NCBI GenBank assembly: GCA_010093705.1
Contig: MU006099.1
Span: forward strand, 1 to 23,755
Source: Patellaria atrata CBS 101060
Lineage: Eukaryota; Ascomycota; Dothideomycetes; Patellariales; Patellariaceae
DNA length: 23,755 nucleotides
Reading direction: 5' to 3'
The first letter of the stretch is position 1; each line of letters opens with the position of its first letter. The notes beneath the pieces were generated by a model. The model made no database searches. It was not told the origin of the DNA and saw only the letters and a program-made list of their open reading frames with translations. This document shows positions 10,862-20,861 of the stretch, in pieces. The translations under genes and the position numbers were made by a program.

Positions 10862-12305
10862 CTCGCAAACGGATAAGCTGTCTGACCCGGGCGGAGAAAT
10901 GATTTTGCGACTGGCGAAAGGAAACAAGTTGAATTTTTAATGTGAGTGGTGTTTCAGGCTTGGCAAGAAAATTTGAGCACGTGGTTACCAGTAGGTCGTG
11001 ATTCACAAAAGTGGAATTACGAAAGGAAGTCACAAACGACTTCGATCCAGATGAGTAATATAACAAGCTGACTCCGTTGACTATTATCGAGCTCCGGTTG
11101 AGGTAATATTGCTCACAGTGCCCAGCGGTCAATAGTGTAACATAGTACGAGCATTAGGAGGAAAAGTCGAGATAAAAAGCATGATGAAGCAGGGATTGAG
11201 ATAGATGGTAGAGTGAAGTTACCTAGATCCTTGATGATTAGACAAAATAAATGTTGAGATGGGAACGCGATTAGATGAACGTGATGGAAATTGATGACTG
11301 CGAACGCAGAGTTTCTCATCCCTCTTACAACGCCTTACGCAATTTGCACTAGCGTTAACAGCGGGAGGAAAATTCCAACTGTCGGTAGGCAAGCTTCTAC
11401 AATTTGTGTACGACGACATGATGAACATGGTGGTCCTTTTTTCCTACAAAAGCTCTGCTGAGGTTGATCAAGGGGAGTTTGGCTGAATTTGCAGTAGATG
11501 ATGGGAGGTTTGTTCGGAGAGGAATAACGTACCTACGAATGTTTCCGATATCCCTACGCGTATCGGTGAATGGATTTTTGGTTCTTCCTTTCTCCATTTC
11601 TCACTATACTCGACTGGGCAATTTGGCCTAGAACTTCAGTTCCGCTATTCTAATCCTCAAGCAAAGCAACAAGATTTTATTTAGGTTATAATCTCTGTCC
11701 CCTACTCCGAGTGATGCACTGTGCGATGCAAGCGGCCGGCGCAGCATCAACAGTTCAACATAGCCAGGCAACACCGTTTACGAGAAGATCAACGAATAAG
11801 AACAGACTACTAGCCGCAAGATGCAAGATGAGCGTCCATATTTCTGCCCTTCACCAGCTTGTACAAGGCCACCTGATGGAGTGTTATTTTTCTATCATGT
11901 ACGCCAGACGAAGATTTTGATAGAAGTGGTTTCGGGATGGAAGGCATCTCCTACCTATTTCTGGCAGTCAAGAATTCTTCCAAAGCAACTCTACTAGAAG
12001 CATCTGGGATTATATCAGGAGGGATGGTACTTTTAGAACTACTCATTGCTCTCAAGTCGACTAGCAAAATTAACGAGAAGCTTCAGGTTGTCTGCCTAAT
12101 AGTAGCCTAGTTCTTTCTGAAGTCCTTGACCATGGCTTAGCCATCAACCGAACTCGATCCCCCCTAGTAGATATTCTGTAGATGCCAAATTGTGTATTAT
12201 AGTTAGTTGATGGTGCTATCGGTCAGCAACCTTGTGTGTACATAGTGATAGGAATACTTAATGATGGCATGAATCCTAAGAACTACGGTACGAACCGTGC
12301 TGGGA
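10862..12305. other. Intergenic region upstream of the regulator
   Basis: About 1.4 kb with the promoter and 5' leader of the Zn2Cys6 gene on its left. Small frames on both strands (60-95 codons) have no recognisable domain and are not called. No TATA box of good quality was identified near the 10861 start, and a 5' UTR intron cannot be excluded. The right end approaches the left arm of the inverted-repeat element, with weak outer similarity from about 12268. Confidence 0.35.
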
Positions 12306-12466
12306 GATGATACGGGCACTTTAGAACGTACTTTTAGTTCTAGACTAAGTAAGGAACTACTGTATGCCCAGAGGAGCTATCTAGGGCCCGTATATTCTAA
12401 GCCCCATGCAGATAATACGTGTTCTACACCAAAATATTATGTCGCGTCGAGTCCTCGTCGCCTCCC
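12306..12466 (+). repeat. Left arm of foldback/MITE-like element
   Basis: This 161-bp arm matches the reverse complement of 12821-12951 at roughly 90 percent over the aligned bases. It starts GATGATACGGGCACT and ends CTCGTCGCCTCCC. Compared with the other arm it carries an extra 24 bases between the words GAGCTATCTA and GATAATACG, and 6 more bases near its inner end. Most single-base differences are transitions. The frame MLGDDTGTLERTFSSRL that runs through it has mostly amino-acid-changing differences from the other arm, so there is no sign of protein selection. Confidence 0.75.
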
Positions 12467-12820
12467 CCTTCGTGAAGCTGAAATCTCCTAAATAAAGTCG
12501 ATATATAGGATGTTTGCGGTGTTACAGAAGGCGATATATTCCTTTAGGCACTTAGACGCCTACGCTGGGGCTGTTAAGGGCCTAAAATCCATCAACTCCC
12601 CCCCGTACGTGGATAATACTGCGTCATCTCCGGCTGGTTATATTACGCGACTGGCTCCACCACCTCTTCCATCTCTTTCAGGCACTGGAGCCGATACGTC
12701 GTCGTTGCCGACCTGCCTAGCCGTATCAAACAGCACCGAGATCTCCGTCAAAGTCTATACTGAAGAGGGGAAGATATAATCAAAAACACCAAAAATTATT
12801 GTTTATAAAGGAAAAATTTA
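12467..12820. mobile_element. Interior of the foldback element
   Basis: This 354-bp spacer separates the two arms. An ORF-like frame at 12510-12779 shows a faint resemblance to the arms (a word coding DNT-x-S-x-P occurs in all three), so the interior may derive from a further decayed copy. No transposase motif is present, so if mobile it would be non-autonomous. Target-site duplications were not found. The simplest reading is two copies of one repeat in opposite orientation. Confidence 0.4.
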
Positions 12821-12951
12821 GGGAGGCGACGACGAGGTGTATAATATTTTGGTGTAGAATACGTATTATCTCTTAGATAGCTCCTCTGGGTATACAGTAG
12901 TTCCTTAGTTAGTCTGGAACTAAAAGTACGTTCTGAAGTGCCCGTATCATC
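12821..12951 (-). repeat. Right arm of foldback/MITE-like element
   Basis: This is the inverted partner of 12306-12466. Read on the minus strand it starts GATGATACGGGCACT and ends CGTCGTCGCCTCCC. It lacks the 24-base and 6-base segments of the left arm. Weaker similarity continues outward to about 12990, including an ACGGTA word seen in both flanks. Confidence 0.75.
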
Positions 12952-14069
12952 ACCGTGCATACCGTATACCGTAGAAGCATTCATTACAGCATGAACGGCA
13001 TTTTGGAAAGATTTCAGCGTCTTCTGCCTCTAGATCGCTACACTTCACTTTGATTATTGATTACTCTTTTGAACTCTCTTGATGAGTGCGCCTTAATAAG
13101 AGCTTGATGAGTCGAAAGGACCGGTGTGTGGAGAGAGAGGCATTGAGGCTTTGGGAGGGTTATGGTGGCTTAGAGTGATGGCCGTTTTGTCGTTTCGGGC
13201 TTTTGGCGAGACAGAATCGGCAAGCGTGAGCAAGCAGCCAGAGACACCGGCTACCTACCAAAGTACCCCCAAAGGAACCCCTCCCCCGGTGACCCTCCCA
13301 GCTAGCGAGAAGTAGGACTGGAAAGCTCCCAAAAGACATAAAGCACGACAACTTTTTGTTATCAAGTTCTGCCCGTTAAACAGTTCAACTAATTCGTTCC
13401 TGAAGCTTCTTCTTTTCCCTCTCGCTGTTGTGCTACTATTTGTCTCGTTAGCTATAACCTCCGGACCTTATAACATCAAGTCGTAGCAGCCTCTTTCCTT
13501 TTACTTTAACCGCCAAACGATCATTTACGCACCATAGCTTCCTCTACCTGGTCATCTCCGTCATTCGGGAACAGTCACATGGAGAGGCCGCCTCGAAAGC
13601 TCGACCTCAACATCTTCCCATCTTGATTGCTCGCATCCGCTTGACACTTGCCTTCCAACCACTTAACTCTATCCACGTCCCATTCTCTGCATTATTCTGC
13701 CCGCCTGTGTAACGACGAGAGTACTCTTTCTTGTACTTTGATCTTCAACTTGAACTGATCGGTTATCTTCCTGCTTATCTCCGAATCAGATCCTATCACC
13801 AGCATAGTGGAAAGCATGGCTGCTGCCTGAGTGCTACGGCATCAAGCATTCGATTCGGACTGGAATCCTTCTCAAGTCACTCTGTCTGGACCTCATTGCC
13901 CTCCTTTTTACTCATACACCCTTCGTTCCTATTTTCAACCATCACAGCCTTCCGTAATGGAGCTCGAGCGACCCACCTTTGAACATACCATCCATCACGA
14001 GCAATATCCGTAAATTGACAGTACATTTCAAAATTACAAGGGGAGGAGGAGAAAAAGGTAGACGAAAAG
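12952..14069 (+). other. Intergenic region and atg13 leader
   Basis: The first 400 bases show no gene. From about 13380 the plus strand becomes rich in C and T, as is common around transcription starts of filamentous fungi, and this continues towards the atg13 start. Frames at 13731-13982 and 13831-14013 are pyrimidine-driven and not called. The leader just before the ATG is purine-rich (GGGGAGGAGGAGAAAAAGG). A 5' UTR intron is possible but not demonstrated. Confidence 0.4.
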
Positions 14070-16966
14070 ATGCATCAGCTCCCTCGTCATAGGAGGACAA
14101 CGTCCTCAGCGACCTCACCGCAGACGAACCCACTGAGAACGAATAATCAACGGGATAACCTGGTTGATCGCACAAGATCTAATATGGATGCATATACAAG
14201 TGACCGACTCCAAAGAGACGATGATTTGGAAGACAAGGAGACATCCGAACAGAAGGTCGCTGCTCAAGCGAGGAACGACAGTAAGCTGAATCAAATAATT
14301 CAGGTGTGTACTTCCTATTTATGCGTTCGATGTTTCGTTTCTAACCTAACGCTGCAGCAATTTTTCGTGAAAAGTACCTTGACCATAGTGTCATCTCGAA
14401 CCGTTTTGCCTCAGAGCCTCAACCGAGCTGGTGAGGTAAGGCAGAACAAATGGGTAAGGACTATAAATTTTCTCCGAAAAGACATTCCGTTTTGAGTTCA
14501 GCGAAGGAAAGCTAATTACCTTCCCAGTTCAACGTCGTCTTAGATGATACCGATGTTCTTGTCGAGCCACTGATAGATTGGCGGTCAAACAATGTCCTCG
14601 AACGCAGACCGTCGCCGCTTATTATCGAGATTTATTTGAATACCGCAGAGCTTAAAGCGAACCAGACGTTATGCATTACGGATGATGACGGAAAACGTTT
14701 CGACGTTCAAGAAGCCTTGGAGCCGCCAACAGAACCGTCTGGGAGATCTGGTCTCCAGACTCTAAAACCGACGCAGATAATATTAGAACGGTGGTTGGTC
14801 GAAGTTGGTGAAGAACCTTCGTCTTTGCCAGCTGAGATGGATAATTATCTCCCGAATGTCTATAAGAAAGGCGTAGTGCTATTTCGGTCCCTTTATACGT
14901 ATGCTAGATTACTTCCCGCTTGGAAATTCTGGAGGAGAATAGCAAAACATCCTGCTAATCATCCCTCGCTTAAACCTCGTTATCGTATAATTAATGGGGA
15001 TTTCAGGAATCCTAGGAGAGACACTTTGGATGCACCCCTCTATACCCATGAGGAACCGGTAACAGCAAATTATCAATTCGCACCCTCCAGTTCTCCTGTT
15101 GGGCCGTTGCGCATATCGGTCACATACCGTGTAAATTGCGACTTCCAAGTCGATGATTCCGAGTCATTACTAAGCTCCCACCTCATGGGAGCTGATGAAG
15201 ACTTCTTTAAACCCTCACTGCACTCAGGAAGAACGCAAAATCAACGAGCACCCCATCCCGGGTCTCTACCCGTAATGGAAGGCATTTACAGCGAACAGGG
15301 CCGTCCTGACCCTAGTCAAGCATATGGAAGCATGTCGACATTCCACCAGGTGGGACCGCAGACGAGTACTAGTCCCATCTCAACCCTCAGAGCTGCTCGA
15401 GATCTACTCCCAGAATCGCCAATCGAGTCACCACCACAGAAGATTCCGCCGAATCATCGTACTGCTCTAGGTTCGAAGTCATCCATGCGATCAGGGGAAG
15501 GTGGCGTCCCGTTACAGCGGCGAACGTCCGTATCGTTCCAAGGCTTCAAGGCAGGCTCCTTATCATCCTCACCGGCACCAGGGGGGCAGGTCCCGCCATC
15601 ACCAAGTAGCTCATTGGGACGAACCTCGAACCCAGCCTCGTTAACTCATACGCGTAATAGAAGCTCTCTGAATGCACTTCCACAAGCTGCATTACGGACA
15701 CCAGGATTGCCGAATGAAACTGCGATTGCTTCTTCGGCATCGAGCTCACCAAAGCCCGCGCCTATAACACGTTATAGTAGCAGTTTTGCTAATAGAAAAA
15801 GCAGGCTATCGTCTGGTGGTGCTAGCAAGACGGAAGACGATAAACCTAGCAGTGGTAAGGCCAGTTTGGCTTCGTCTGCTCAGCAAGGTTCCGTGGAAGG
15901 CGAAGGTGCCAGCTCTGGTTCTATTCAAACCGATGATGATAATATTTCCGACTTCTTGAAACTACTGGAGCAAAAGAAGGAGTTGAAGAGTTTCACTCGT
16001 AATGATACCGCATCACGTGACGCCTCGATGAGGAAGACAACAGCAGCGCTTTCAAAATATCATAGGATGAGGGATTCCCATGCAGCCTTGTCCGATTCTA
16101 TGTCCTCTTCGTTGCTCCTGCACAGGTCGTCGACTTCGTCAAGCCGCCAGTTATCCAGTGTACCGCCGATGATTGCTGGGACTTCTGTATCAACCTCCTC
16201 TTCTCCTGGGAAGCCCATATCCCCACATACGCCTCATACGCCAGCAATCCCGTCCAGGTTGAGTGCAAATAGTATTATAGATTACTCGGAGCCTCACCGT
16301 AGCCGTAGTAGACCTCGTGGTTCCATTCGCCGTGATGAGGAACCCACTGTAACATCGGGTTCTGACGATACAGCTCCCCGTGAGCAGGGAACCACTGCGA
16401 TAGATATCCCAACTTCACCACGTCCATGGCCATTTGTTCGACGATCTAGCTCTGTTGCCCAAAAGCATCGAAACGTGGAGGAGGACAATAATCTCTTCAA
16501 CATGCGTAGCACCAGTCTTCCAGCAGATGACAGAGGCGAGCTCAGCTTAAGTGAACTATTGTTAGCTCAGGATGCTCACTCTTCTCAAGTTGAGGCACAA
16601 ATTGATACAACAGATGACCGTGACGCTCCTGTTGATCGGGCTTCTGAGGGAACAATGAGTCGACCCGATTCTCGCGATGATCCTGGGAGGCGAGGCGCTT
16701 CCTTTTCCCCTAGAGACACCCTTCCACGCGGCGGCTATCGTGTTGGTACGCTTCGTAGGGGTCCTTCTTCTGCTCATGGCTCTTCTACTAGCCTTGCCTC
16801 CCGAAGATATAGTTCCAGTCGTCCCTCCGCTGTCGAAGACGACGAGCCCCTGCTATTTACCATGAGTGACTTCGGTAGCCAATCCCGCCGGAGTCTCGAG
16901 GATGGTAGAGGTGGGTCTAGTGCAGGTGCGGGTGATCGCCGCAGAGGAGGTTCGCCATATCACTAG
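14070..16966 (+). CDS. atg13: Autophagy-related protein Atg13
   Basis: Atg13 is the TOR-regulated scaffold of the Atg1 kinase complex that starts autophagosome formation. Three exons: 14070-14303, 14358-14453 and 14528-16966, with introns of 54 nt (GTGTGT to GCTGCAG) and 74 nt (GTAAGG, branch GCTAAT, CCCAG). The product is 922 aa. The start (MHQLPRHRRTTSSATSPQTN) gives a Ser/Pro-rich tail as in other Pezizomycotina Atg13 proteins. The HORMA domain runs from about residue 68 (NDSKLNQIIQ, then FFVKSTLTIVSSR) through LDDTDVLVEPLIDWRSNN and ITDDDGKRFDVQEAL to about 320 (ISVTYRVNCDFQVDD). The rest is a long Ser/Pro/Arg-rich disordered region with many possible TORC1/PKA phosphorylation sites. Short conserved segments match the Atg17-binding site (ISDFLKLLEQKKELKSF, about 581-597) and the Atg1-binding C-terminal part (EDDEPLLFTMSDFGS, about 879-893). 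The first intron has no in-frame stop, so its retention would add 18 residues inside the HORMA domain. Confidence 0.96.
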
Positions 16967-17640
16967 AGGACGGGGTTGAACTCGAGATTCAACCTTGAGT
17001 GAACAATGTTATTGCAATTCTAAACGATGTATTTCGTGAATACAGTTGGCACTACAGCCCCTCTAACCGTTATTTCACTCGCAACTTTGTGTTTCCTTGG
17101 TCTCGACCTCTGTGTCCCATTATTTTTTCTTTACGCTTAGTTTCTTCATTTCATTACCCATCTACAGTTCATTAGCATGCGTGGCGTTTCGAAACTGTCT
17201 ATACTTTCTTCTCATGCTTTCCTTCTACACCATGAGCTCTTTTGTGAGAGCCTTGGGTTACTGTCCGACATCTATTGTAGCGCTGGGGATCTGGGTAGAT
17301 AAGGCGCCTCGGCCTTAAGACTCTCGATATCCATTGTTTTCTTTCTTCCGCGCAGTATGAATCTTTAGGTAACCGGGGTTCTCCGGTGCTCTTGTTGGTA
17401 ACGGCTCACATACGGTTGGTGGATATAGCGGAGTTGTGGATTTTCTCGCGGATAGAACTGGAGGCTCGGCTGGGCTGGAGGTACAGGCTTCGGTATCAAT
17501 CGAAATAAACTAAATCATTTCTCAGACCGATTCTTTGTGTATGGGTGCTGGTTGTCAGAGTGCTATTGGAAAAGGTGATGATTACCTCGGTGGGCGTCCT
17601 CGATCTCCGTCGAGAACGGAGTTCGGATTCGCTTGACCGC
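16967..17640 (+). other. 3' flank of atg13
   Basis: This non-coding stretch should contain the atg13 3' UTR and polyadenylation site. It holds a small hairpin with arms ACCGG (17372-17376) and CCGGT (17383-17387). A 73-codon frame at 17097-17318 starts only at GTG or TTG-type codons and is pyrimidine-driven. Nothing else is recognised. Confidence 0.35.
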
Positions 17641-17840
17641 TGCTGATATTCAACGAAAAAACCTTTAAGGTCGACTGCCGCTCACTATCCATCCACCACC
17701 CAACGGCAACACGTCTTCGCAACTTCTACGTCCTCTATCATCCTGTCTCTCGCACCCTCATTGCTTCTTTGGCTTACCCATCCTTTGTCTCTCATTGTTT
17801 CGATGGCCTTCCATCCGCCGACTGTTGATCGATCGAGGTG

Positions 17841-18400
17841 CCCGCTCTCTTCCGAACAATGCCCTTGTCTCCCAGTTTTGTGCGGCAGTGACGTGATTGA
17901 TCTATGCCGTCTCAGTGTGTCTCTTTGATGCTCGTATTCCTCAGACCTGATGGTCCAGACCGCCTACGTCGCCGCGGCGCGGTTTTGCAGAGGCTTGTTT
18001 ATTCTTCGCCCACGAAGGCGTCATCTCTGTTTCTACATTCGTATCTTCTCGGGTCGTTTGAAGCATTCTTGGAATCAGTTAGTCTTCTATTCTCTCGCCA
18101 GCGCTCCTTCCGCCGACGTCAGTGACCGAGGCGGGTAGCCGCTCTCCTCCGAGCCCTCTGCGGTAGTGACTCCAACTAATCCATAACATCTGTCTCCAGC
18201 ACCATGTGCGTCTCTCAGACATGAAAACTCTTCTGGCGAGTTGATCTGGCCCGTTCACTACGCGCGGCCTCGAAATTCCGACGTCCTTTGCTCTCCAACC
18301 TTGAAGACATCTTCCTACTTGCGGGAACCGGATTTGCTTGGTGTTTTTCAAAGCATTCTCGGTATCATCCAGCTTCTCTACTCTGTGATCTTTCTTAGCG
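17841..18400 (+). repeat. Degenerate direct repeat, period about 280-297 bp
   Basis: Matching words recur in the same order about 280-297 bp apart: GCTCTC followed by TTCCGA/CTCCGA near 17844 and 18141; TGCGGCAGTGAC at 17881 against TGCGGTAGTGAC at 18159; and AAGCATTCTTGGAATCA at 18061 against AAGCATTCTCGGTATCA at 18351. The order and similar spacing suggest an old tandem duplication with many substitutions and small indels. Weaker echoes occur to about 18670 (CTCGTATTCCTC). Confidence 0.45.
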
Positions 18401-19192
18401 GTAATCTTTGCTCACAATCATTCCTCTAGCGCTCACTCTCTCTGTCAAGCTCTCGGCGTCTCATCCGGCGAATATTGCATCCTCCGAGGTGTACCGCACA
18501 GGTCTCCCTCGCAGAACGTCCGTTCACACCCTCATTACATAGTCGAAACACTACAGTCATATTTCGAACTTACAAGCTCTATTGCCTTGTCTTCATACTC
18601 AGTCAATCTTCCTCTAGAGTCATGTCAGATGGGATTCTTTGTGCGAGTCTCGTATTCCTCCGTCAGTCGCCGCTTCAGTGGAGCGTTGTTCTTTCTACCG
18701 GACCCTGACTATTTCTTCGTCAATCTCTTATAAGGCATTGAAGCCGATCCTCAAAGCATAGTCTTCCATATCTTCATTTCTTCTTTACAAACATTCCCAT
18801 CTTAAAAGTCTCAAGAGTTCCACGGTATATTCGGACATTTGTTGGTATTTACGCACCGTCTATTCGTCGAGTCTAAGACCCATGTCTGGGTCAACATTGC
18901 GTCAACCTCTGTCTATTATAGCGCTTTTTAATATGTTCTCTTCATAAAATCAGTCATCTGCTCACTAAGTCTGAGTCTCATCTCCCCCTTAATCTCATCT
19001 GTTGCGTAGTTTCATCTCTATATCATAACTCCGCGCACATACTCTACTTGGCTCTTCAAGTGGCATTTTTATTGCTACACTATGTTCTTCCTCTTATCGT
19101 CTATTATAAGTGCTATATTGTTAGATGGTGGAGCTGTTGGAGTATTGGTCCTACCGGCGGCGACCAGGGCTAACGAGCTACTCGCTTATGTG

Positions 19193-19225
19193 GTATCAGC
19201 GTAACCAGGGTTACTAATCTGATAC
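19193..19225. repeat. Nested inverted repeat (33-nt hairpin)
   Basis: An outer pair GTATCAG (19193-19199) and CTGATAC (19219-19225) encloses an inner pair GTAACC (19201-19206) and GGTTAC (19209-19214) with a 2-base loop. Both arms are perfect, with an unpaired C on one side and four bases on the other. It could fold in RNA or single-stranded DNA. Its role is unknown. It is not near a coding stop, so a terminator role is not supported. Confidence 0.5.
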
Positions 19226-19432
19226 AGTACTATCTTTTAGTGCTTACTGTTGGTATCCATATTTGCTGTTTTCTAAGACATAGATTTCATACGGTTCCGT
19301 CCGTTTTGTTACACACCTGCAGTATATAACAGCTAGATAAAGCCACTCTTTTGAGAATCAAGCGATATAGTCGGTGCACCTGCAGATCCAGTTTATCTAA
19401 CAGTATCAGACCTGACTAAGCACTCAGTCGGG

Positions 19433-19440
19433 TATATATA
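19433..19440 (+). promoter_or_regulatory. TATA box before a C/T-rich leader
   Basis: TATATATA is followed within 15-60 bases by CCCCCTCCAGTTCCTCTCAC and then CAACTCTACACTTCACTTCA, a typical fungal initiation context. Just upstream are two direct copies of CACCTGCAG (19314-19322 and 19377-19385) and an inverted pair TAGATAAA/TTTATCTA (19334-19341, 19392-19399). It could drive the small gene at 20607 through a long spliced leader. An LTR-like promoter was considered and not supported. Confidence 0.35.
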
Positions 19441-20124
19441 CTTGTCCCCCTCCAGTTCCTCTCACAGATAAGACATCAACTCTACACTTCACTTCACACA
19501 CTCATACTTTCCAATATTATTCTTTATTTCTCAAGTTGTGCTGCTTTATTAAATTAGGAACTGCGTCTTGCTGTGGATGTTGTCTCAAGACCTTATCAAT
19601 CTAATCTCCCCCTTTTCCATCTCAAACCCTTTTCCAACGTCACATGAAGTCATTAGTCATTTCTTCCATATTTTGTCCTTCCACAACAGCACGTTTGTTT
19701 TTATTATTTTTGTTAAGTTGTCTCTTTAGTTCGTTCAAACTTATTAAATTCATTCCACGTGCTTAGTTTCTTATCGTCAACTACCTCATAGCTCAGCTGC
19801 CGCTGGGTTAATACTCATTTGACATGGGATTTCTTATCACTGAACCAATAAGGCCTCACTTGAAATTCAGTTAGACTTATGTTTTGCAGCTGAAGTCTCA
19901 AGAACTGAATTATACTCACTTCGCATCACGAGTCTTTCATCGTCAAGTGTTTGAAGTTCACCTAACGCTCACTCGACACCCTCACTTGGCGTTATCAGTC
20001 CCGTCTATCCTAATGGCCTTCATTTGAGCTCCTGACATACAATCCTTCACCCAATTGCTGCACTACCCGCCCCTTCCAACCATCCGCACCCCTCCGCAGC
20101 TACGAGGCAGATTTTACTGCCGCG

Positions 20125-20589
20125 GTAAGCTATTATTCCTGTGCGTACGTGTTAGTATCTCGCTTAGTTTTTCACACTACTTTTTCGACATTCTTTCGCG
20201 TCCCTCCATCTTCCTTTCTTCCACATCATCCACAGCATCATCCACAACATCATCCATAACATCATCCACAACACCATCCACAGCACCATCCACAGCATCA
20301 TTTTCATCTCCACCTCTGCACCACAAAATCTGTAGGTCCAAACCCGCCTACATTCCCCTTGCAACGGCTTCAGATTGCTGCTCCATTGTCCTTATCTACG
20401 TTGTCTTTCTCTTGTTACCGCTAGCACTGCTTTGGCTCTGTATGCTTGCTTTACAGACAACTGCACACTATTGAGTTCGTTGATTTTAAGATCCTTGCGT
20501 ATTCGTATAGCACACGTACAGTTTCCTTTGAATGCCACAGCATAGCAGCAATATTATGCAGCCAGCTTGCTAACTACCTGATTTTGTAG
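20125..20589 (+). other. Candidate 5' UTR intron of the 65-aa gene
   Basis: A donor GTAAGC at 20125 and a strong acceptor end just before the coding start (branch GCTAAC at about 20568-20573, then TTTTGTAG ending at 20589) define a 465-nt intron. It would contain the 12-bp minisatellite. The acceptor side is convincing; the choice of donor is a guess among several GT words. Confidence 0.35.
20224..20295 (+). repeat. 12-bp minisatellite, six units
   Basis: Six tandem units of CATCATCCACAG and close variants (CATCATCCACAA, CATCATCCATAA, CACCATCCACAG) lie head to tail without gaps. Read as protein they would give Ser/Thr/Ala repeats, but the surrounding 139-codon frame begins only at TTG and is not a credible gene. 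The tract probably lies in an intron or leader and should vary in copy number between strains. Confidence 0.85.
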
Positions 20590-20606
20590 TACAAAATTCA
20601 ATCACT

Positions 20607-20861
20607 ATGGCGCATGAACGAGGGAGATCGGAAAGTCCAAAACGAGATGACAAATACGTGAGCTCGGTGATCCCACCCTGTCCTTGAGCAGGTGTATACT
20701 AACTTAATATATAGAAGATCATACGCACCTCCGTCTCCGCCCCTCCACCCTCAACTCGTGAGCGTACCATAGACGAGTCATTTAGTACGCTCAATAGTGT
20801 CCTTTGCGCCCTGGAACTTCGGTTCCAAGCTCTTGCAGAGATAGTTTGTGCGAAGGATTAA
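20607..20861 (+). CDS. Small two-exon protein, 65 aa, unknown function
   Basis: I do not recognise this protein. Exons 20607-20657 and 20715-20861 flank a near-ideal 57-nt intron (donor GTGAGC, branch TACTAAC, acceptor ATATAG). The product begins MAHERGRSESPKRDDKY, a basic Arg/Ser/Asp-rich head, followed by a Ser/Pro/Thr linker and an amphipathic, probably helical tail (TIDESFSTLNSVLCALELRF) ending AEIVCAKD. There is no signal peptide or membrane span, so it is presumably cytosolic or nuclear. A branch site and acceptor lie 18 bases before the ATG, which suggests a spliced leader. Each exon is too short to stand out in a simple ORF scan. Support comes from intron quality and from the frame staying open exactly across the junction. 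It could instead be the 3' end of a longer transcript. Confidence 0.5.

Larger units (their letters stand above)
17641..20124 (+). other. Long pyrimidine-rich tract without clear genes
   Basis: Nearly 2.5 kb has a marked excess of C and T on the plus strand, with stops in all frames at short intervals. Words such as CACCCTCATT, CTCGTATTCCTC and AAGCATTCT recur. The asymmetry is the kind seen in long fungal promoter and leader regions, and could also be a decayed repeat. Frames of 60-80 codons encode Ser/Leu/Phe/Pro-rich sequence as expected from base composition and are not called. Degenerate direct repeats, a hairpin and a TATA box inside it are listed separately. Confidence 0.45.

Noticed and set aside
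12297-12491. ORFs in the two arms of the inverted repeat (also 12796-12984)
   Set aside because: Differences between arms change amino acids as often as not and include indels, so there is no coding constraint.
19135-19688. Solo LTR with TGTTGG start, TATA box and a TGGTATCAG primer-site-like word
   Set aside because: No matching CA end with target duplication was found, the primer-site word is in the wrong place, and there is no second LTR or pol sequence.
20055-20474. 139-codon Ser/Leu-rich ORF with a membrane-like end
   Set aside because: It begins at TTG, not ATG. Its composition follows from C/T-rich DNA and the minisatellite.
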